Shown here piece by piece: positions 1 to 12,327 of a stretch of DNA of 64,000 nt (position 1 is the first letter of the stretch; each line of letters starts with the position of its first letter). The notes under the pieces are model-generated. The model saw nothing but the letters and a program-made list of their open reading frames with translations. It ran no database searches and was not told the origin of the DNA. The DNA is from Tupaia tana (Eukaryota > Chordata > Mammalia > Scandentia > Tupaiidae). The DNA lies in contig JAKSZU010000002.1 in assembly GCA_026018925.1 (NCBI GenBank), positions 88,361,975 to 88,425,974 on the forward strand. The letters run 5' to 3'. The translations under genes and the position numbers were made by a program.

Positions 1-250
1 TGACTTGTGTGTCTGAAGCTTTGCCAGGTCATGTACATGTATGAGCTCTGATCCTCACAATGTGCTAGCACTGTGTGCTAGAGCCCTATTCTGCACTCAA
101 TTCTGTCTGCTTTCAAAGCCAAGATTTCTCCACAGCAGTATGCTGCTTTATTTCATAAGTAATACAGGACTGATGAAGGACCAGATGTTGGGAATCCTTG
201 AGAACCCCAAATGAGGAGTAGGAAGAGATCTGGCAGATATTAGACAGCTA
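1..250. other. Unique intergenic sequence
   Basis: No repeat, RNA gene or coding frame recognised. Confidence 0.5.
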
Positions 251-251
251 T

Positions 252-460
252 TTTCATGTGCATATTTTTAAATCAATATTTAATTTACATTTAATAACTG
301 AATATCTTCATAGTGTACACCATGGTTTTTCCTGGTATGAATACAGAGCATATTAGTTAAGTCAAGGATATTACCATATACATTATCATCAACAGATATC
401 TTTTCATTTTTGTGTCTATTAAATGTTTTATTTGCTTTTTCCTTGATCCCTTCCAAAGCA
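252..460 (-). mobile_element. LINE-1 3' UTR fragment
   Basis: Antisense L1 3' end. It shares with 17216-17680 the order 'TTAGTTAAGTCAAGG', 'CATATACATTATCATCAAC' and 'TTGATCCCTTCC'. Only the 3' UTR survives, as expected of a severely 5'-truncated insertion. Confidence 0.6.
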
Positions 461-461
461 C

Positions 462-562
462 TTTTTTTTTTTTTTTAAATTTTGGAGAGGTTTCTGACTA
501 TAGGGCACGTGCGCTCGCCGGAAAGACAGAGAAAGACAGAGAGACAGAAAGTGAGATAGTTT
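462..562 (-). mobile_element. tSINE 3' fragment, class a
   Basis: An antisense tail (T-run, then GACTATAGGGCACGTGCGCTCGCC and GAAAGACAGAGAGACAGAAAGTGAGA) matches the last ~100 bp of the tSINE. The head is absent. Confidence 0.75.
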
Positions 563-2084
563 TTTAAAAAAATTTCTTTATTCACAGTAGAACACATGAG
601 CGCACACATGAAAGAGACAAAAAGAGAGAGAGGATCATATTTCTCCTGAGCAGAACATTAACAGAGCACCATGGAGCTGGCACTCATGTGCATTGTTTAT
701 GGAAGTTCATTTTCTAAAATGATCATACTCCATCTCCCAAGATTCTCAAGTAGTTAGACATATTTAAAAAAATGACTCTGTAAATATGTATATACATATT
801 TGTGTGTGTGTATATATGTGTTGTGTGTGTGTGTGTGTCTTTATATATGGGACACAGAGGCCTTATAATGATGCCATCTGAGGTAAAGAAATTGCTTAAT
901 GCAGAGAAGAGAAAACTTGTGGGGCCATGTTAGCATTCTTCAATTATGGAAGATACGTATGATATTATTTGCATGTTTTTAGGTTATGCTATCATCTGTT
1001 TAAGCATTCTAATGTCATGCTCTGTCCTGAGGAGGTCCCTTTCCCTTCAGTCACATAATCTAGAGGCAACAGCCACAATAGCAGTTCAGGTCTTGATTAA
1101 TGTGGGAGTCTTTGCCAAAGGCAGATTGAATGACAAAAATGGATATATATTAGAGAAACTTGTCTCAATTAACATGGTGTGTATTAGAATTCATGATACG
1201 TGTACTAGCTTAAATATTTTAGAGGTAATCATAGAGGGCGAGAATCTAAGATGCCTACTCTATAGCCTCAGAAAAGTTACTAGACTCAATTCCTAAATGG
1301 TATTTTGACCAACCATTGGTTTAGAAGAGTGCTTCTCCTAATGGTAACCATAGGGGTAACAGAATCCTATCTTTGGAATGTCCTTTTGTCTGATTTGAGT
1401 AATCCTTTCATACCAGATATAGTCAGAGGACCTAAATATGAGAGAACTGGGCCTTCTTTGAGTTTACCAAATGAGATGAAGGAACTGTTTTGTTCCTGTT
1501 TTCTAATGAATTTTATTCAATAAACGTCTATGTTTTTGGTAGCTGTAGCTAACCCTCCAGTATCTCAAATCTTTGAGGGACATTATAAAAGGAAACAAGA
1601 GTTCTCAGATAAGTGGGCAGTACTTAACTTTCCCTGAACTTCAACTACTTTATTGGTTATTCAGGATTTTTGGAAGGTAAGCTTGGGAACCAGAACATTT
1701 ACTGATAACTTTTTTATAGATGTTTTCGCTGTAAGTCCTAATTAGCCTATACAATAAAGGTCTTTGGTATCAAGCTTCTTACTAGGTTAGAGACAGTCCA
1801 TATTAGTAATTTTTATTTCCTAGCAATCCTGAGAGTCCCTGATTAGTGAGTTCTCATTTATATATTCAGTGTGAAGAATAGGAGCAAACTCAGAAATGTA
1901 GCTATGAATTTACTCATTGTTCTTCTCCTACTGTGGCCATCAGCAAATCTTGGATACTTCTCAGCTATTGCTGATAATTTAGAGGAAAGCCATTAGTGAT
2001 TACAAATTTGATTACTTGTTTTACTACTTCTGTTCTCAATTTGATCATTTCCCCTTAACTGATACCTGCTGCCTTTATTATGAG

Positions 2085-2085
<1 letters not shown>
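563..2085. other. Unassigned sequence with a possible LTR-like end
   Basis: A TG/TA-rich microsatellite sits at about 802-848. An open frame at 946-1296 (116 codons) has no recognisable domain and no splice or promoter context, so I do not call it a gene. Around 1300-1560 the sequence ends with an AATAAA at 1519-1524, which could be the 3' part of an old LTR or a chance signal. No other repeat recognised. Confidence 0.35.

Positions 2086-2117
<32 letters not shown>
2085..2117. repeat. (ATT)n microsatellite
   Basis: About ten ATT units run into the T-rich tail of the adjacent antisense SINE, so the repeat probably grew from the SINE's A-tail. Confidence 0.85.
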
Positions 2118-2383
2118 TTATTTTTTTTTTTTAGAAGATTTTTACTATCAGGTGCATGTGCTGCTCATAGGAGGGACAGAGAAAGACATTCAGAAAGTGA
2201 AAAATCACTTCCTGGGGAAGATGGCCATGTCTCAATCCCTTTTTCTACATTCTCCTCTTGAGATCTTGGGCACACATACACACACACATCCAAGTGAGTC
2301 TCAAGTCACCGAGTCTGGGGCTGGAACCATGGTTGGCCATGTGGGAATCCTGTGACATAACCATTACACCATCTGCTGGTCTC
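2118..2383 (-). mobile_element. tSINE, class b, full length
   Basis: Antisense copy: T-tail, GAGA tract, 'GGGGAAGATGGCCATG', 'CTCCTCTTGAGATCTTGGGC', then the head with 'CATTACACCATCTGCTGGT'. Diverged, with no clear TSD. Confidence 0.85.
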
Positions 2384-2790
2384 TATATGTGTTATTAACA
2401 AGAGTGGAATTTTGTTGTTTGGTGAAGTGATAAATTTTTCTTTTGTTCTTAAGGTTAATTGTAGTCCCTTGTGCCCCATTAATGCTTTAACATTTCCTGA
2501 TGGGTATGTACAAACAAACTATTGAAAACATGTATTTAATTGTGTAGGAAAGTAGCCTGAAATAAAGACCACACATTTATTTTGTTTTTAGGGGCAAGAA
2601 TGGTACTATTAATGTGTAAGAAGAAAATAGGGAAAGGTAGAAAGTGTGGCACTGACAAAAGATATTTTTCCTTTTCTTTCTGAGCTGTTCAGTGTTTTCT
2701 AAAATTTAAGATTTTACAATCTTCCTCAAGAAAAAAGTTGATATTCTATATTCTTTACCAAAAAGATAAAAGATTGGAACAGATGTTTTT

Positions 2791-3062
2791 GTTCTTATTT
2801 TTTGCCATAGGGTGCATGCACTCACAAGAGAGAAACAGAGAGAGATAGAGAGAGGGAAAGTGAGAAAACACCCTCCAGAGAGATGGCAATTCCATAGTCC
2901 TTTTACTCCATTCTCTTCTTGGGATTTTGGGCACACACACATGAAACACACACGCACATGCGTGAGCTCAGCATGATTTTCAATTCATCAAGTTTGGAAC
3001 TCAGACCATTATTAACCATGTGAGAGTCCAGGGTCTTAATCACCATACCATCTGCTGGCACC
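2791..3062 (-). mobile_element. tSINE, class b, full length
   Basis: Antisense copy with all blocks, from 'TTTTGCCATAGGGTGCATG' to 'ACCATCTGCTGGCACC'. Imperfect flanks AACAGATGTTTTT (2778-2790) and AACAGGTGATTTTT (from 3065) look like an aged TSD. Confidence 0.85.
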
Positions 3063-3520
3063 AAAACAGGTGATTTTTTAATGTCAAGGGTATATGATCA
3101 ATTTTATATAGGTTGAAATAATTATAGCAAGATCATAGAGTGGTTAAATATTCAAAACTTCTGTTTTCCTGTCACAAACATATAGTGAGTACATTAATTT
3201 TCTCAGAGTGTCTATGTTTCATAAACTCAAAATTAAAACTCACATGACAATTAGTAGTTATAGTTAGAGGCAAAATGTAATTGAGAACACTCTAAGAGGG
3301 AAAATGCTTTCCTAATAGCTACAAACAAAATGTATAAGCTCACGACTTTTCATCTGCAACTTTCTAATATTTATAGTCTCAATGCCTTAAAAAATGTGAC
3401 TTGTGAATATCTTAGCAATATGATAAGATATAGTAGCCAATTCACGTGTGTTTTGCAAGCCTTCTTTCAATAGCTCAACTTTCCTCAATCTCTGTGGGTT
3501 TTAACTTTTTAAACATGTAA
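3063..3520. other. Unique AT-rich sequence
   Basis: Nothing recognised between two SINEs; no open frame of note. Confidence 0.45.
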
Positions 3521-3527
3521 CTTTCTA

Positions 3528-3659
3528 TTTCTCTCTTTCTCTCTTCTTTCCTTCTCTCTATCTACTTTCTTTTTCTTTCTCCTTTCTTTCTTCCTCCCTC
3601 CCTCCCTTGCTTCCTTCCTCCCTCCCTTCCTTCCTTCCTTCTCTCCTTCCTTTTTTTCC
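3528..3659. repeat. Polypyrimidine (CTTT/CCTT)n tract
   Basis: About 130 bp of almost pure C/T on the plus strand with TCTTTC and CCTTCCTT units. It abuts the A-tail side of an antisense SINE. Confidence 0.9.
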
Positions 3660-3890
3660 AGCTACCAGAGGGCACATAGGCTTGCTAGAGAGAGACAGAG
3701 AGACAGAGACAGAGAAAAAACATTTCCCAGTATTGCTTGGTCAAACTGCTCTCTCTTCTCCATTTCTCCATCCTGCCAGAATTTTAGACATGCACAGATG
3801 TTTGGTGTATTTTTTAAGCCATCGGGCCAGATTCCAACTGTGGTCAACCATGTGAGATCCAACTCCCTCAATCATTAGGCTATAGGGCCT
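3652..3890 (-). mobile_element. tSINE, class c
   Basis: Antisense copy. The head reads 'GAGATCCAACTCCCTCAATCATTAGGC', typical of class c, and the body contains 'TTCTCCATTTCTCCATCCTG'. Well diverged. Confidence 0.75.
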
Positions 3891-4895
3891 TCCCTTCTTT
3901 TTCTGTTTCTTTGTTTCCTTCATTATTCATGAGTGAGCCAATGTAGGTGAAAAAGATGAATTTATAATAAGAGAAAAAGCATATCTAGGAATTAGAAAAA
4001 TAGCTATTACCAGGGACATAAATGTCAATAGGATGTTTCCCCATTTGTGTCCCTCTGCAAAATATTTCTCTCTCTCTGTGAACAGTTTTCTTTCTTCCTT
4101 CAGTTTCCATTAGTAGAATATATGACCTTTATGGCACCCACATTTACATGGCACAGGATCAATCTCCTAGAGAGAAAAAAATCTTTTTCTTACAGTTCTC
4201 AATTCTTTGCAAAGGGAGGCTATTTGTTATATTTTGGGATCAAGGGTTCACCTATGACTCTCTCAGATCTGACAAGTGTCTTGGAGTCACCTGGCTGCTT
4301 GTGACCCAGTAATATAGCTGCATGAAGCATGGATAGTAGAGGCAGTTTTTAGGAAAGGGTGAGGGAAACACTTTTAAAAATAGGTATCCTGTTGTTTTAG
4401 TGGAATTAATGTTAAAGCACCTCAAGAAATATATGCATTGCATCATATAGTATATATTGGGTCATTGGGAAAATCACTACATATTTTTGCATAGAAAAAC
4501 AGAAAAATACATCATGACTTATGAGATGACCTATCATATAATATATAACATTACATTATAAAAATGTATATTATATAAAATATGATTTTATATTACTTTT
4601 TAAGGTTTCATTCTAGTCTTTGAAAGTCATGAAAAGTGAAAGAACCTATGTTAGTTGTTTACGTAGGAATCTTTCATTGGATGGTGGGTGTTAGGGTCCT
4701 CTGTTCAGATGAAGCGCAAAGTCTTCAGAAAAGAGCTTGTTGTTTAAGAAAGGCTTTCTCCTTCACTCTCTCTTTCCCTCTTTTCCTCCCTTCCATTTTT
4801 TCTTTGCTTCTTACTAGAGTAACTCACAGCGATGTATCTAATTCTAGTGTCTTTTTTTTTAGGAATTTTTTCTTTACATTTTTCCATCTGTAAGC
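3891..4895. other. Unassigned sequence
   Basis: No clear repeat. A stretch at about 4452-4520 resembles 34217-34275 (both contain a 'GGTCATTGGGAAA' core). A pyrimidine-rich stretch at 4750-4810 precedes the L1 3' end. Confidence 0.35.
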
Positions 4896-6593
4896 TATTT
4901 CCTCCCCTTGCACCTCACGACCACCCTCCACCACACACTTGCTACCACTTGCTCTCTCCTCTTACAGTCTCAGGCATGCACATCCATCCTCTCCACCATC
5001 ACATTTTCAGATCTCTCAATCTCTACCATAGAGTACAGACACTCAGTGCAAATTGATTGGGGATATATTATGTGTATCTTTCAAAGTCTGTCTCACTTCA
5101 CTCAACATTAAGTCTTCTATATTCATCCATTTAAAGTCAAACAATAAATTCAATTGTTTCTTATGGTTGTATAATATTCTAAAGAATACATGCGCCACAA
5201 TTTTTCAACCTAGTCATTAATTTTGAAACAATTTGGTTGGTTCTACATTTTAGCAATTGTGAATAATGCTGCAATAAATATGGGTTTGCAAATGTCCTTC
5301 TGATTGAATGTTTTCCTAAAACCTTTGGTAAATACCTTGGGTGAATACCAAAGAGTGGGATTACTGGGTCATATAGGAGCTCTATCTGTAGATTTTGAGA
5401 AAGCTCCATATTGTTTTCCACAGAGATTGTACCAATTTACATGCCCACCAACAGTCTAAGAGGGTTCCTTTTTCACCACAGCCTCACCAGCCCTTGTCAT
5501 TCTTTATTTTCTTGATCCTATTCATTCTAACTGAGATTAAATCTATCTAATTGTGGTTTTAATTTGCATTTCTCTTATAATAAGAGACTGAACATTTTTT
5601 TCATATGCCCCTTGGTTGTTCATAAGTCTTTGGAGAGTTCAATTAATTGGCTCATTTTTAAACTGAATTATTTTTTTATGGACAAAATACTTGAGGTCCC
5701 TATGTTTTGGATATGAACCTCTTGTCTGAGGGATTATTTGCAGATATTTTCTACCATTCTGAGGGTTGTAATTTTACTCTAATTATTGTTTCCTTTGCTG
5801 TGAAAAAGTTCTTTGGCTTGATGTAATCCCACTTATTTATTTTTTGGACTATAGCCTGTGCTTTAGGGGGTCTTATTTAAGAAATTTTCCTATTCTAATA
5901 TCTTCAAAAGTTTTCCCTACATTTTCTATTAGTAGTTTTGTACTTTAAGGTTTTACATTTAAATCTTTGATCCATCCATTTTGAGTTGATTCTTGTTAGT
6001 GGTGGGAGATAGAGATCCAGTTTCATTTTTCTGCAAGTGGATACTCAGTTTTTGCAGCACCATTTCCTGAAAAAGTCTTTTTCTTTTCTTCAGTGCATTG
6101 TCTTGTACCCTTTGTCAAAGATCAATTAGCTGTATAATTTGGGGTTTATTTCTGGATTCTCCATTCTGTTCCATTGATCTGTATGTATATTCTTGTGACA
6201 ATACCATGATGTTTTGATTATCACTAGTTTGTAACATATTTTTTTAAAAACTCAGTGAGATGTCTCCTATTTTATCCTTTGACACTGTATTGCCTTGGTG
6301 ATACAGGGTCTTTCATGATTCTAAACAAATATTATATATTTTTTCTAGTTCTGTGAAGAATGTCACAGATAATTGAATCAGAATCACATTGAATATGTAA
6401 ATCAATTTGGGTAAAACTGACATTTTGATTATATTGATTTTTCCAATCCAAATATAGATTGGATTTTTTTAAATCATACTAAATTTCTTTGTTCAGTTTT
6501 TATAGTTTTCCTTGGAGACGTATTTTACCTCTTTGGTTAGGTTTATTCCTAGGTATTTTATTTGTTTTGTGGCTATCATAAATGGGATTGCTT

Positions 6594-6852
6594 GCAACAA
6601 GCAGTTAGCGTAATGGCTATGTCTCTGAACTCCCATGTAGTTGACCGCAGCTCAAGTCCCGGAGCTGGTGGTTTAAACTCACGCCGGGTGCGTGTGCGTG
6701 CGTGCCTAAGATTCCAAGAGAAGAATGAAGGAGAAGGGATTGCAGCATGGTCATACTCCCTGGCGGGATGATTTCTCGCTTTCTGTCTCTCTGTCTCTGT
6801 CTTCCTGGTGAGCACACACACCCTATAGCAAAAACCTCTCAAAAAAATTTAA
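6594..6852 (+). mobile_element. tSINE, class a, inserted in L1
   Basis: Sense copy with the young 'GCAGTTAGCGTAATGGCTATG' head and a 'CACCCTATAGCAAAAACCTC' tail. It is flanked by a perfect 16-bp TSD, ATAAATGGGATTGCTT, at 6578-6593 and 6853-6868. The TSD shows L1-type integration after the host L1 was in place. Confidence 0.95.
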
Positions 6853-8111
6853 ATAAATGGGATTGCTTTCTTCAATTCTGTCTCAGTTTGTTCACTGTGT
6901 ATAAAAATGCTATAGAGTTTTCTGCTACTTACTGATTTTATTTATTACTTCTAAGAGATTTTTGTGGATTCCTTTGGATTTTTTAATGTATATAATCATA
7001 TCATCTGCAAATAGGGACAGTTTAGCTTCTTCTTTTCCTATCTGAATGCCTTTTATTTTGCTCTCTTGTCTGATTGCATTGGCTAGGACTTCCAGCACTA
7101 TGTAAAAAGGAATAGAGAGAGTGGGCAGTTTTTCTTATTCCAGTTTTTAGTGGGTAGATTTTTACCTTTTCCCCATTTAGTATGATGTTCACAAAGGGTC
7201 TGTTTTATATGACTTTTATTATGTTGAGGAATGTTCCCTCTTTTTACTGTGAGTCCTGATCATGAAGAGATGTTGTATTTTATCAAATGCTTTTTCTGCA
7301 TCTATTGATATGATCATAGAAATTTCATCTCTCTTTTTTTGATGTTACTTATTACATTTATTGTTCTGTGTATGCTGAAATATCCTTGCATCACTGGGCT
7401 GAAGCCTACTTGGTCATGTCATATTATCTTCTTAATATGCTGTTAAATCTGTTTTGTTAAAAATTTTTGCATCAAATTCATTAGGGATATTAGTCTATAG
7501 GTTTCTTTTTTGTTACATTCTTTTCTGCTTTTGGTATCAAGGTGATGGAGACTTCCTAAAATGAGTTTGAGAGGATATCTTCCTTTTGAATCTTTCAAAA
7601 TAGTTTGAGAAAAATTGGAATTAGCTCTTCTTTAAAAGTTTTGTAGATTCAGAAGTGAAGCTATCTGGATTGGGCTTTTCTTTGTTGGGAGACTATCACT
7701 GTTTCAATCTCATGACTTGGTATTAGTCTATTCAAGCTTTCTATTTCATCCTGATTTGACGTAGATAACTTGTGCATGTCTATCTCATCTAGGTTGTCTA
7801 GTTTGTTAGCTTATCATTGCTCATAGTATTATCTCATGAGATTCTCTATTTTTGATAAATTGGTTGTATATTACTGGCTTCCCTACTGATTTTAACTATC
7901 TGGTTCCTTTCTCAGTTTTTCTTTATTAATCTCACTAATGGTTTTTCAATTTTGTTTATCCTCTCAAAAAACCAACTTTTTGTTTTGTTTCTTTTTTTGG
8001 TATAGTTCTTTTATTCTCTACTTCATTTTTTTCAGCTCTAATATTATTTCTTTTCTTTTTTTATTTTTAGGGTTTCTTTCTTTCTTTTCCAGTTCTTTAA
8101 GATGCAATGCT

Positions 8112-8382
8112 GGGAACCAGCAGTTAGCATAATGGCTATGTTGCTGGTCTCCCACGTAGTTGACCGCGGTTTGCTTCCCCGACCCGGTGGCTTAAAACTC
8201 ATGCCGGGCGTGGGTGCGTGCGTGCCCAAGATCCTGAAAGGAGAATGGAGGAGAAGGGATTGCAGCGTGACCATCCCCTCTGGGGGGTGATTTCTCGCTT
8301 TCTGTCTCTATGTCTCTCTCTCTCTCTGTCTGTCTGGCAAGCACACACGCACTGTAGCAAAAACCTCTCAAAAAAAAAAAAA
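8112..8382 (+). mobile_element. tSINE, class a, inserted in L1
   Basis: Sense copy from 'GGGAACCAGCAGTTAGCAT' to an A14 tail. Perfect 13-bp TSD AAGATGCAATGCT at 8099-8111 and 8383-8395. CpG-containing body and long A-tail indicate a young insertion. Confidence 0.95.
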
Positions 8383-9230
8383 AAGATGCAATGCTAAGTT
8401 ATTTATTTGCCACTTTTCTGCTTTTTTTTTTCTTTTTCTTTTTCTTGTGAGCGCTAATGGGTTATAAACTTAGTGTCTTATGGCTGCTTTCTCTATGTTG
8501 CAAAGGTTATGCAGAGTGGTGATCATTTTCATTGGTTTCGATGCATCTTTTGATTTAAGTCCTAATTTCTTCAGTAGTTTGAAAGTCTTTCAGGAATAGG
8601 TTGTTTAATTTACATGTTTTTGTGTATTTTTGAGGGCTCTTTCTGTGGTCGATTTCAAGTTTAATTTTACTTTGGTCAGAGAAGATGCTGGGTATAGTTT
8701 CTATACTTTTAAATTTATAGAGGCTTATTTTGTGTCCTATTATATGGTCAATCTTTGAAAACAGTTTCATGTGGAGATGAGAAAAAGTGTATTCCATAGT
8801 TTTTGGATAGAATGCTCTATATATCTGTCAAGATCATTTGGTTTATGGTATCAATTAATTCCTGAATCTCTTTGTATATTTTTGGTCTAGATGACCTGTC
8901 CAGTGGTGACAGTGGGTTGCTGAAATCTTCAACAATTAGTGAGTTGCACTAATCTCCCTTTAAATCTAGCAGTCTTTCTTTAGGTGCCCTTGAAATAAAT
9001 GTATAAATATTTATGATGACTATATCATTTTGATTAATTAATGCTTTTAAAACTATGTAGAGTCTTTGTCTCCATGCTAAAACACTTTTTTGGTGATAAG
9101 AGATTAAGCCTTGTGAATGAGCAGAGTTGCAAAAATCTAAGAAAAGCTATACAAATACCAGCAAGATAAGTGAATTAGACTGACTATAAATGTGGTAGAG
9201 ACAGATAGCTGATAAATGGATTCAGTATAG

Positions 9231-9319
9231 GGGCTAACAGATGTTGTGGTGGTTAAGGTATTGTATTCCCACATGGCTGACTATGATTCAGGTCCTAGAC
9301 CCAGTGACTTGAAAATCAT

Positions 9320-9354
<35 letters not shown>

Positions 9355-9485
9355 AAACTTCAAAGAGGAGAATGGAAGAGAAGAGATTGCAGCATGGCTA
9401 TCACACCTGGGAGGTGATTTCTCACTTTCCCTCTCTCTGTCTCCTTGTCTCTCTCTGGTGTCCACATGCACCCTATGGCAAAAAA
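9231..9485 (+). mobile_element. tSINE, class b
   Basis: Sense copy with 'TGTGGTGGTTAAGGTATTG' head and 'CACCCTATGGCAAAAA' end. The alternating GTGTGCGTGCGTG block has expanded into a (GT)n array at 9321-9352. Confidence 0.85.
9321..9352. repeat. (GT)n microsatellite inside a tSINE
   Basis: About 16 GT units in the SINE body, where other copies carry a short GTGTGCGTG block; a clear case of a microsatellite seeded by the SINE. Confidence 0.9.
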
Positions 9486-9649
9486 ACTAAAGCATAAGAA
9501 AGGATTCAATAATTCATTCATTAATTTATTTCAAATGTTTTTAAACACTGAGGACCTCTATACTCATTTGCTATATTACAGATGCTTTGGTTTCACCCAG
9601 AAACTTTTCTATATATGTTCTATATATTTCACACTGTGGTTGGGCTCTC

Positions 9650-9815
9650 ATATTGTTCTAAACACTGTTCTAAGCATTCTGCTTATTTTATTATTTGCTT
9701 GATATAATAACTTATGAAACAGATGGTTATCCTGTTTTTAAGGAGGAGGAAGCTGAGTTACAGAGAAGATAAATAACTTGACCACAATAACATACGAAGC
9801 TCATATTGGCCCCAT
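9650..9815 (-). mobile_element. MIR fragment
   Basis: Old core-SINE signature in antisense: 'ACACTGTTCTAAGCATT', 'GGAGGAAGCTGAGTTACAG', then 'AAATAACTTGACCACAATAA'. Diverged. Confidence 0.65.
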
Positions 9816-10077
9816 CAGTTTATGCGCGTGCATGCCCACATTATCATGCATGCACATAAATCTTTCTTGCATTTGCTATGCAGGTACCGTGGCATCATAA
9901 TTATGTAGCTGGTAGAGTTAGGGAACATATCACTGGAAATGTTTGAATAAATGAGAACTGTGAAATTACATAAAGGTGAAGAAAAGCATATCTTAATTTC
10001 TTGAACTTTCTTCAGTTTTAAGGTGACAGATGGGGTTATTTAGCAAGACAAATGTCTTAAAGAATGTAAAGATTTCT

Positions 10078-10096
10078 CTTCTTTTTTTTTTGGAGA

Positions 10097-10132
<36 letters not shown>

Positions 10133-10376
10133 ATAGTGTGCGTGTGCTCACCAGAAAGACAAAGAGAAAGAGAGACAGAAACCGAGAAATCATCCTTCGG
10201 GGGGATGGCCATGCTGCAATCCCTTCTCCTCCATTCTCCTCTCTGGATCTTGGGCATGCACACACACGCACCCAGCGTGAGTTTAAGCCACCCAGTCTGG
10301 GACTCGGGACTCGCTGGAACTGGGGTGGACTACATGGGAGTCCAGTGACATAGCCATTATGCCAATTGCTGGACCC
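10078..10376 (-). mobile_element. tSINE, class a, with long T-tail
   Basis: Antisense copy with a T-run of about 30 at 10098-10129. Near-perfect 17-bp TSD: AGAATGTAAAGATTTCT (10061-10077) and AGAACGTAAGGATTTCT (10377-10393), 15 of 17 identical. The head carries a short local duplication (GGGACTCGGGACTCG). Confidence 0.9.
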
Positions 10377-10393
10377 AGAACGTAAGGATTTCT

Positions 10394-11090
10394 AACATTT
10401 ACTTTCTAGTCCAAATGTAATCTGTGATTAATGAAGTACTGATTCGTCTCCCTTATTTTCAGAATTACACACAAGGCTCTTGGAAGAATATATACTAAAT
10501 ATAAACGTAAACTTTAATCTCCTTTCTAATATGGTCATTTTAATGACTGCAGAAAATTGTCTGCATTAACACATACAAATTCATTGTAAAGTTTTTCTTT
10601 AACCATCTCACAATCAGGCATCTGAAATACCAATTTGATGTTCATTATCTCTCCTTTCTCCTACTCAAATTTTAATTGCATAAATCCCTAAAGCTCCATC
10701 AGTAAAATAACTTTCCAATTAATTTCTTGCTCCTTTTTTTCATAGTGTTTTATAACACCAAGATCCTTTTATGTTTATCCCTGCATTAATTCTATTTTCA
10801 GATGTCAGTGTCATTTTCACAAATGGCAGCCCTGGAGAAAGTAGACCAGAAAATATGCGCCTTCGAATTATTTGTAACCTAAAATTTAAATATTGGAAGT
10901 GAGAGACAGACGTGCTGTATGTATCTGGCAGGTCTTAGTTGGAAATGACCTTAGGCCAAAGGCAGCAGATGCTCTGTTTCACAGTTGTTCAGAAGCATCA
11001 CATGAAAGTAGAGATACCTTGTCTGTCTAATCTAGTCTCAGCATTTGACTTATGTGCATGAACAAGGGCAGAAGTTATGTAGAGTGATCC
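10394..11090. other. Unique sequence
   Basis: No repeat or gene recognised. Confidence 0.4.
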
Positions 11091-11094
11091 TCAC

Positions 11095-11915
11095 AAATCA
11101 ACTTCAATCACATTCCTTATTTACTTCAATCCCTCCAATGGCTTCCTGTCTTATTCAAAGCCCATGCCCAAATCCTCTGTGATCTGATATCCTCTGATCA
11201 TATATTTTAACCTTGGCTCAGTCACTCTTGATTTTGCTCAGCACATTCCTACTCAAGCATCTTTAAACTGGTAATGTCTTCTGACTGGATTTCTCTTCCT
11301 CAGACATTCTCCAAGCTCATGACTTTACCACCTTTATGTCCTTTCTCAAATGCATCCTAGTGATGTTTCCCTTGCCCAGCCTCATAGAATTATATTCCCT
11401 TCTCCCAATACTTTCTTTCTCAACCGCACCACATTTTTTTCCTAGGAAGTTATCACTATCTTACTTTTTTGTTTTGTTTTGTTTTACTATAGTGTGTGTG
11501 AGCTTGCAAGAGAGAGAGGTGTGGTGGGGGCAGGAGGAGTGAGAACACCCCCAAGGGGGTGGAGGAGGTGATGGCCATCTACAATCCTTTCTCCTCCATT
11601 TTCCTCTTGGGACTTTGGTTACACTCACACATGTACCTGGTATGTTTCAAGCTACTGGACCTGGGACTCAAATGGCATAGTCAGCTATGTGGGATTCAGC
11701 CACATTAACTACCTGGCCACCTGGCTGACTGGCTCTATCTTACATTTTATGTATTTTACTTACTTTCCCATATAGATTCTTTAGCCTTTGTGAAGTTAGT
11801 TTTTTTTTTTTTTTTTTTCTTTACTGTTGTATTCACTGATATATCCCCAGAGACTAGAACAGTGCATCAAAAATAGTAAGCAGTAAAATATTTGTTGGAT
11901 AAATGAACAAGCAGT
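11095..11915 (+). mobile_element. L2 LINE 3' region, split by a tSINE
   Basis: L2-like text in sense: 'CCTCCAATGGCTTCCTGTC' at about 11133, 'GATCTGATATCCTCTGATCA', then after the SINE 'TATATCCCCAGAGACTAGAACAG' and 'ATTTGTTGGATAAATGAA' at the 3' end. The element is interrupted at 11465-11734. Confidence 0.75.
11465..11734 (-). mobile_element. tSINE, class b, inserted in L2
   Basis: Antisense copy, starting with a (TTTTG)n-like tail. 9-bp TSD CTATCTTAC at 11456-11464 and 11735-11743. It carries a purine-rich expansion near 11520-11570. Confidence 0.85.
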
Positions 11916-12047
11916 AGACTATACATGCAAGAAATAGAGACAATAAAGGAGGTATGATTAAATCTTTAATGATTTTTAAAAATATTTGGGAGGACTTCCT
12001 GGAGGAAGTGACATCATAACTAGTTTTTAAGAAAACAAGATTTTTCT

Positions 12048-12308
12048 GGCAAGCTGGTGGCATGGTGGTTAGGGTGACTGGATCCCACATGGCCTACTGT
12101 ATAGTTCAAGTACTAGACCTGGTAGCTTGAAAAAACATGCCAGGCACATCTGTACACATGCTCAAAATCTTTAGAGAACAATAATGAAGTGATTGCCATG
12201 TGGTCATCCTCCATGGGATGGGGGTTAGTGTTTTCTCATTTCATCTCTCTCTGCCTTTCTTTGGCAGATGCACATACCCTATAGCAATTTTTTTAGAGGA
12301 AAAAAAGA
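12048..12308 (+). mobile_element. tSINE, class c/b
   Basis: Sense copy with head 'GGTGGTTAGGGTGACTGGAT' and tail '(A)nGAAAGAAA'. TSD AAGAAAACAAGATTTTTCT (12029-12047) against AAGAAAATAAGATTTTTCT (12309-12327), 18 of 19 identical, despite a quite diverged body. Confidence 0.9.
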
Positions 12309-12327
12309 AAGAAAATAAGATTTTTCT

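Larger units (their letters stand above)
5179..8980 (-). pseudogene. Degenerate LINE-1 ORF2 (endonuclease/RT) relic
   Basis: This is the coding relic within the L1. In life L1 ORF2 encodes an endonuclease and reverse transcriptase for target-primed integration. Readable islands include the C-terminal end (5179-5421), the FADD motif (7000-7011) and an endonuclease C-terminal stretch with 'SKIDHIIGHKISLYKF' (8555-8797). No continuous frame survives, so it cannot encode an active enzyme. Confidence 0.85.
4896..9105 (-). mobile_element. LINE-1, 5'-truncated in the endonuclease domain
   Basis: Antisense L1 read 3' to 5': 3' UTR (4896-5178), ORF2 C-terminus (from about 5180), reverse transcriptase, then the C-terminal part of the endonuclease (about 8555-8980). 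The RT active-site FADD is readable antisense at 7000-7011. ORF2 is broken by many stops and frameshifts. Two tSINEs (6594-6852 and 8112-8382) interrupt it. The 5' boundary is approximate. Confidence 0.9.

Noticed and set aside
946..1296. 116-codon open frame at 946-1296
   Set aside because: No recognisable domain, no homologous feel, no splice or promoter context; its length is within chance for AT-rich DNA with locally few stops.
5179..8980. A functional reverse transcriptase or retron
   Set aside because: The FADD region is present but the frame is full of stops and SINE insertions, and all other text is LINE-1.
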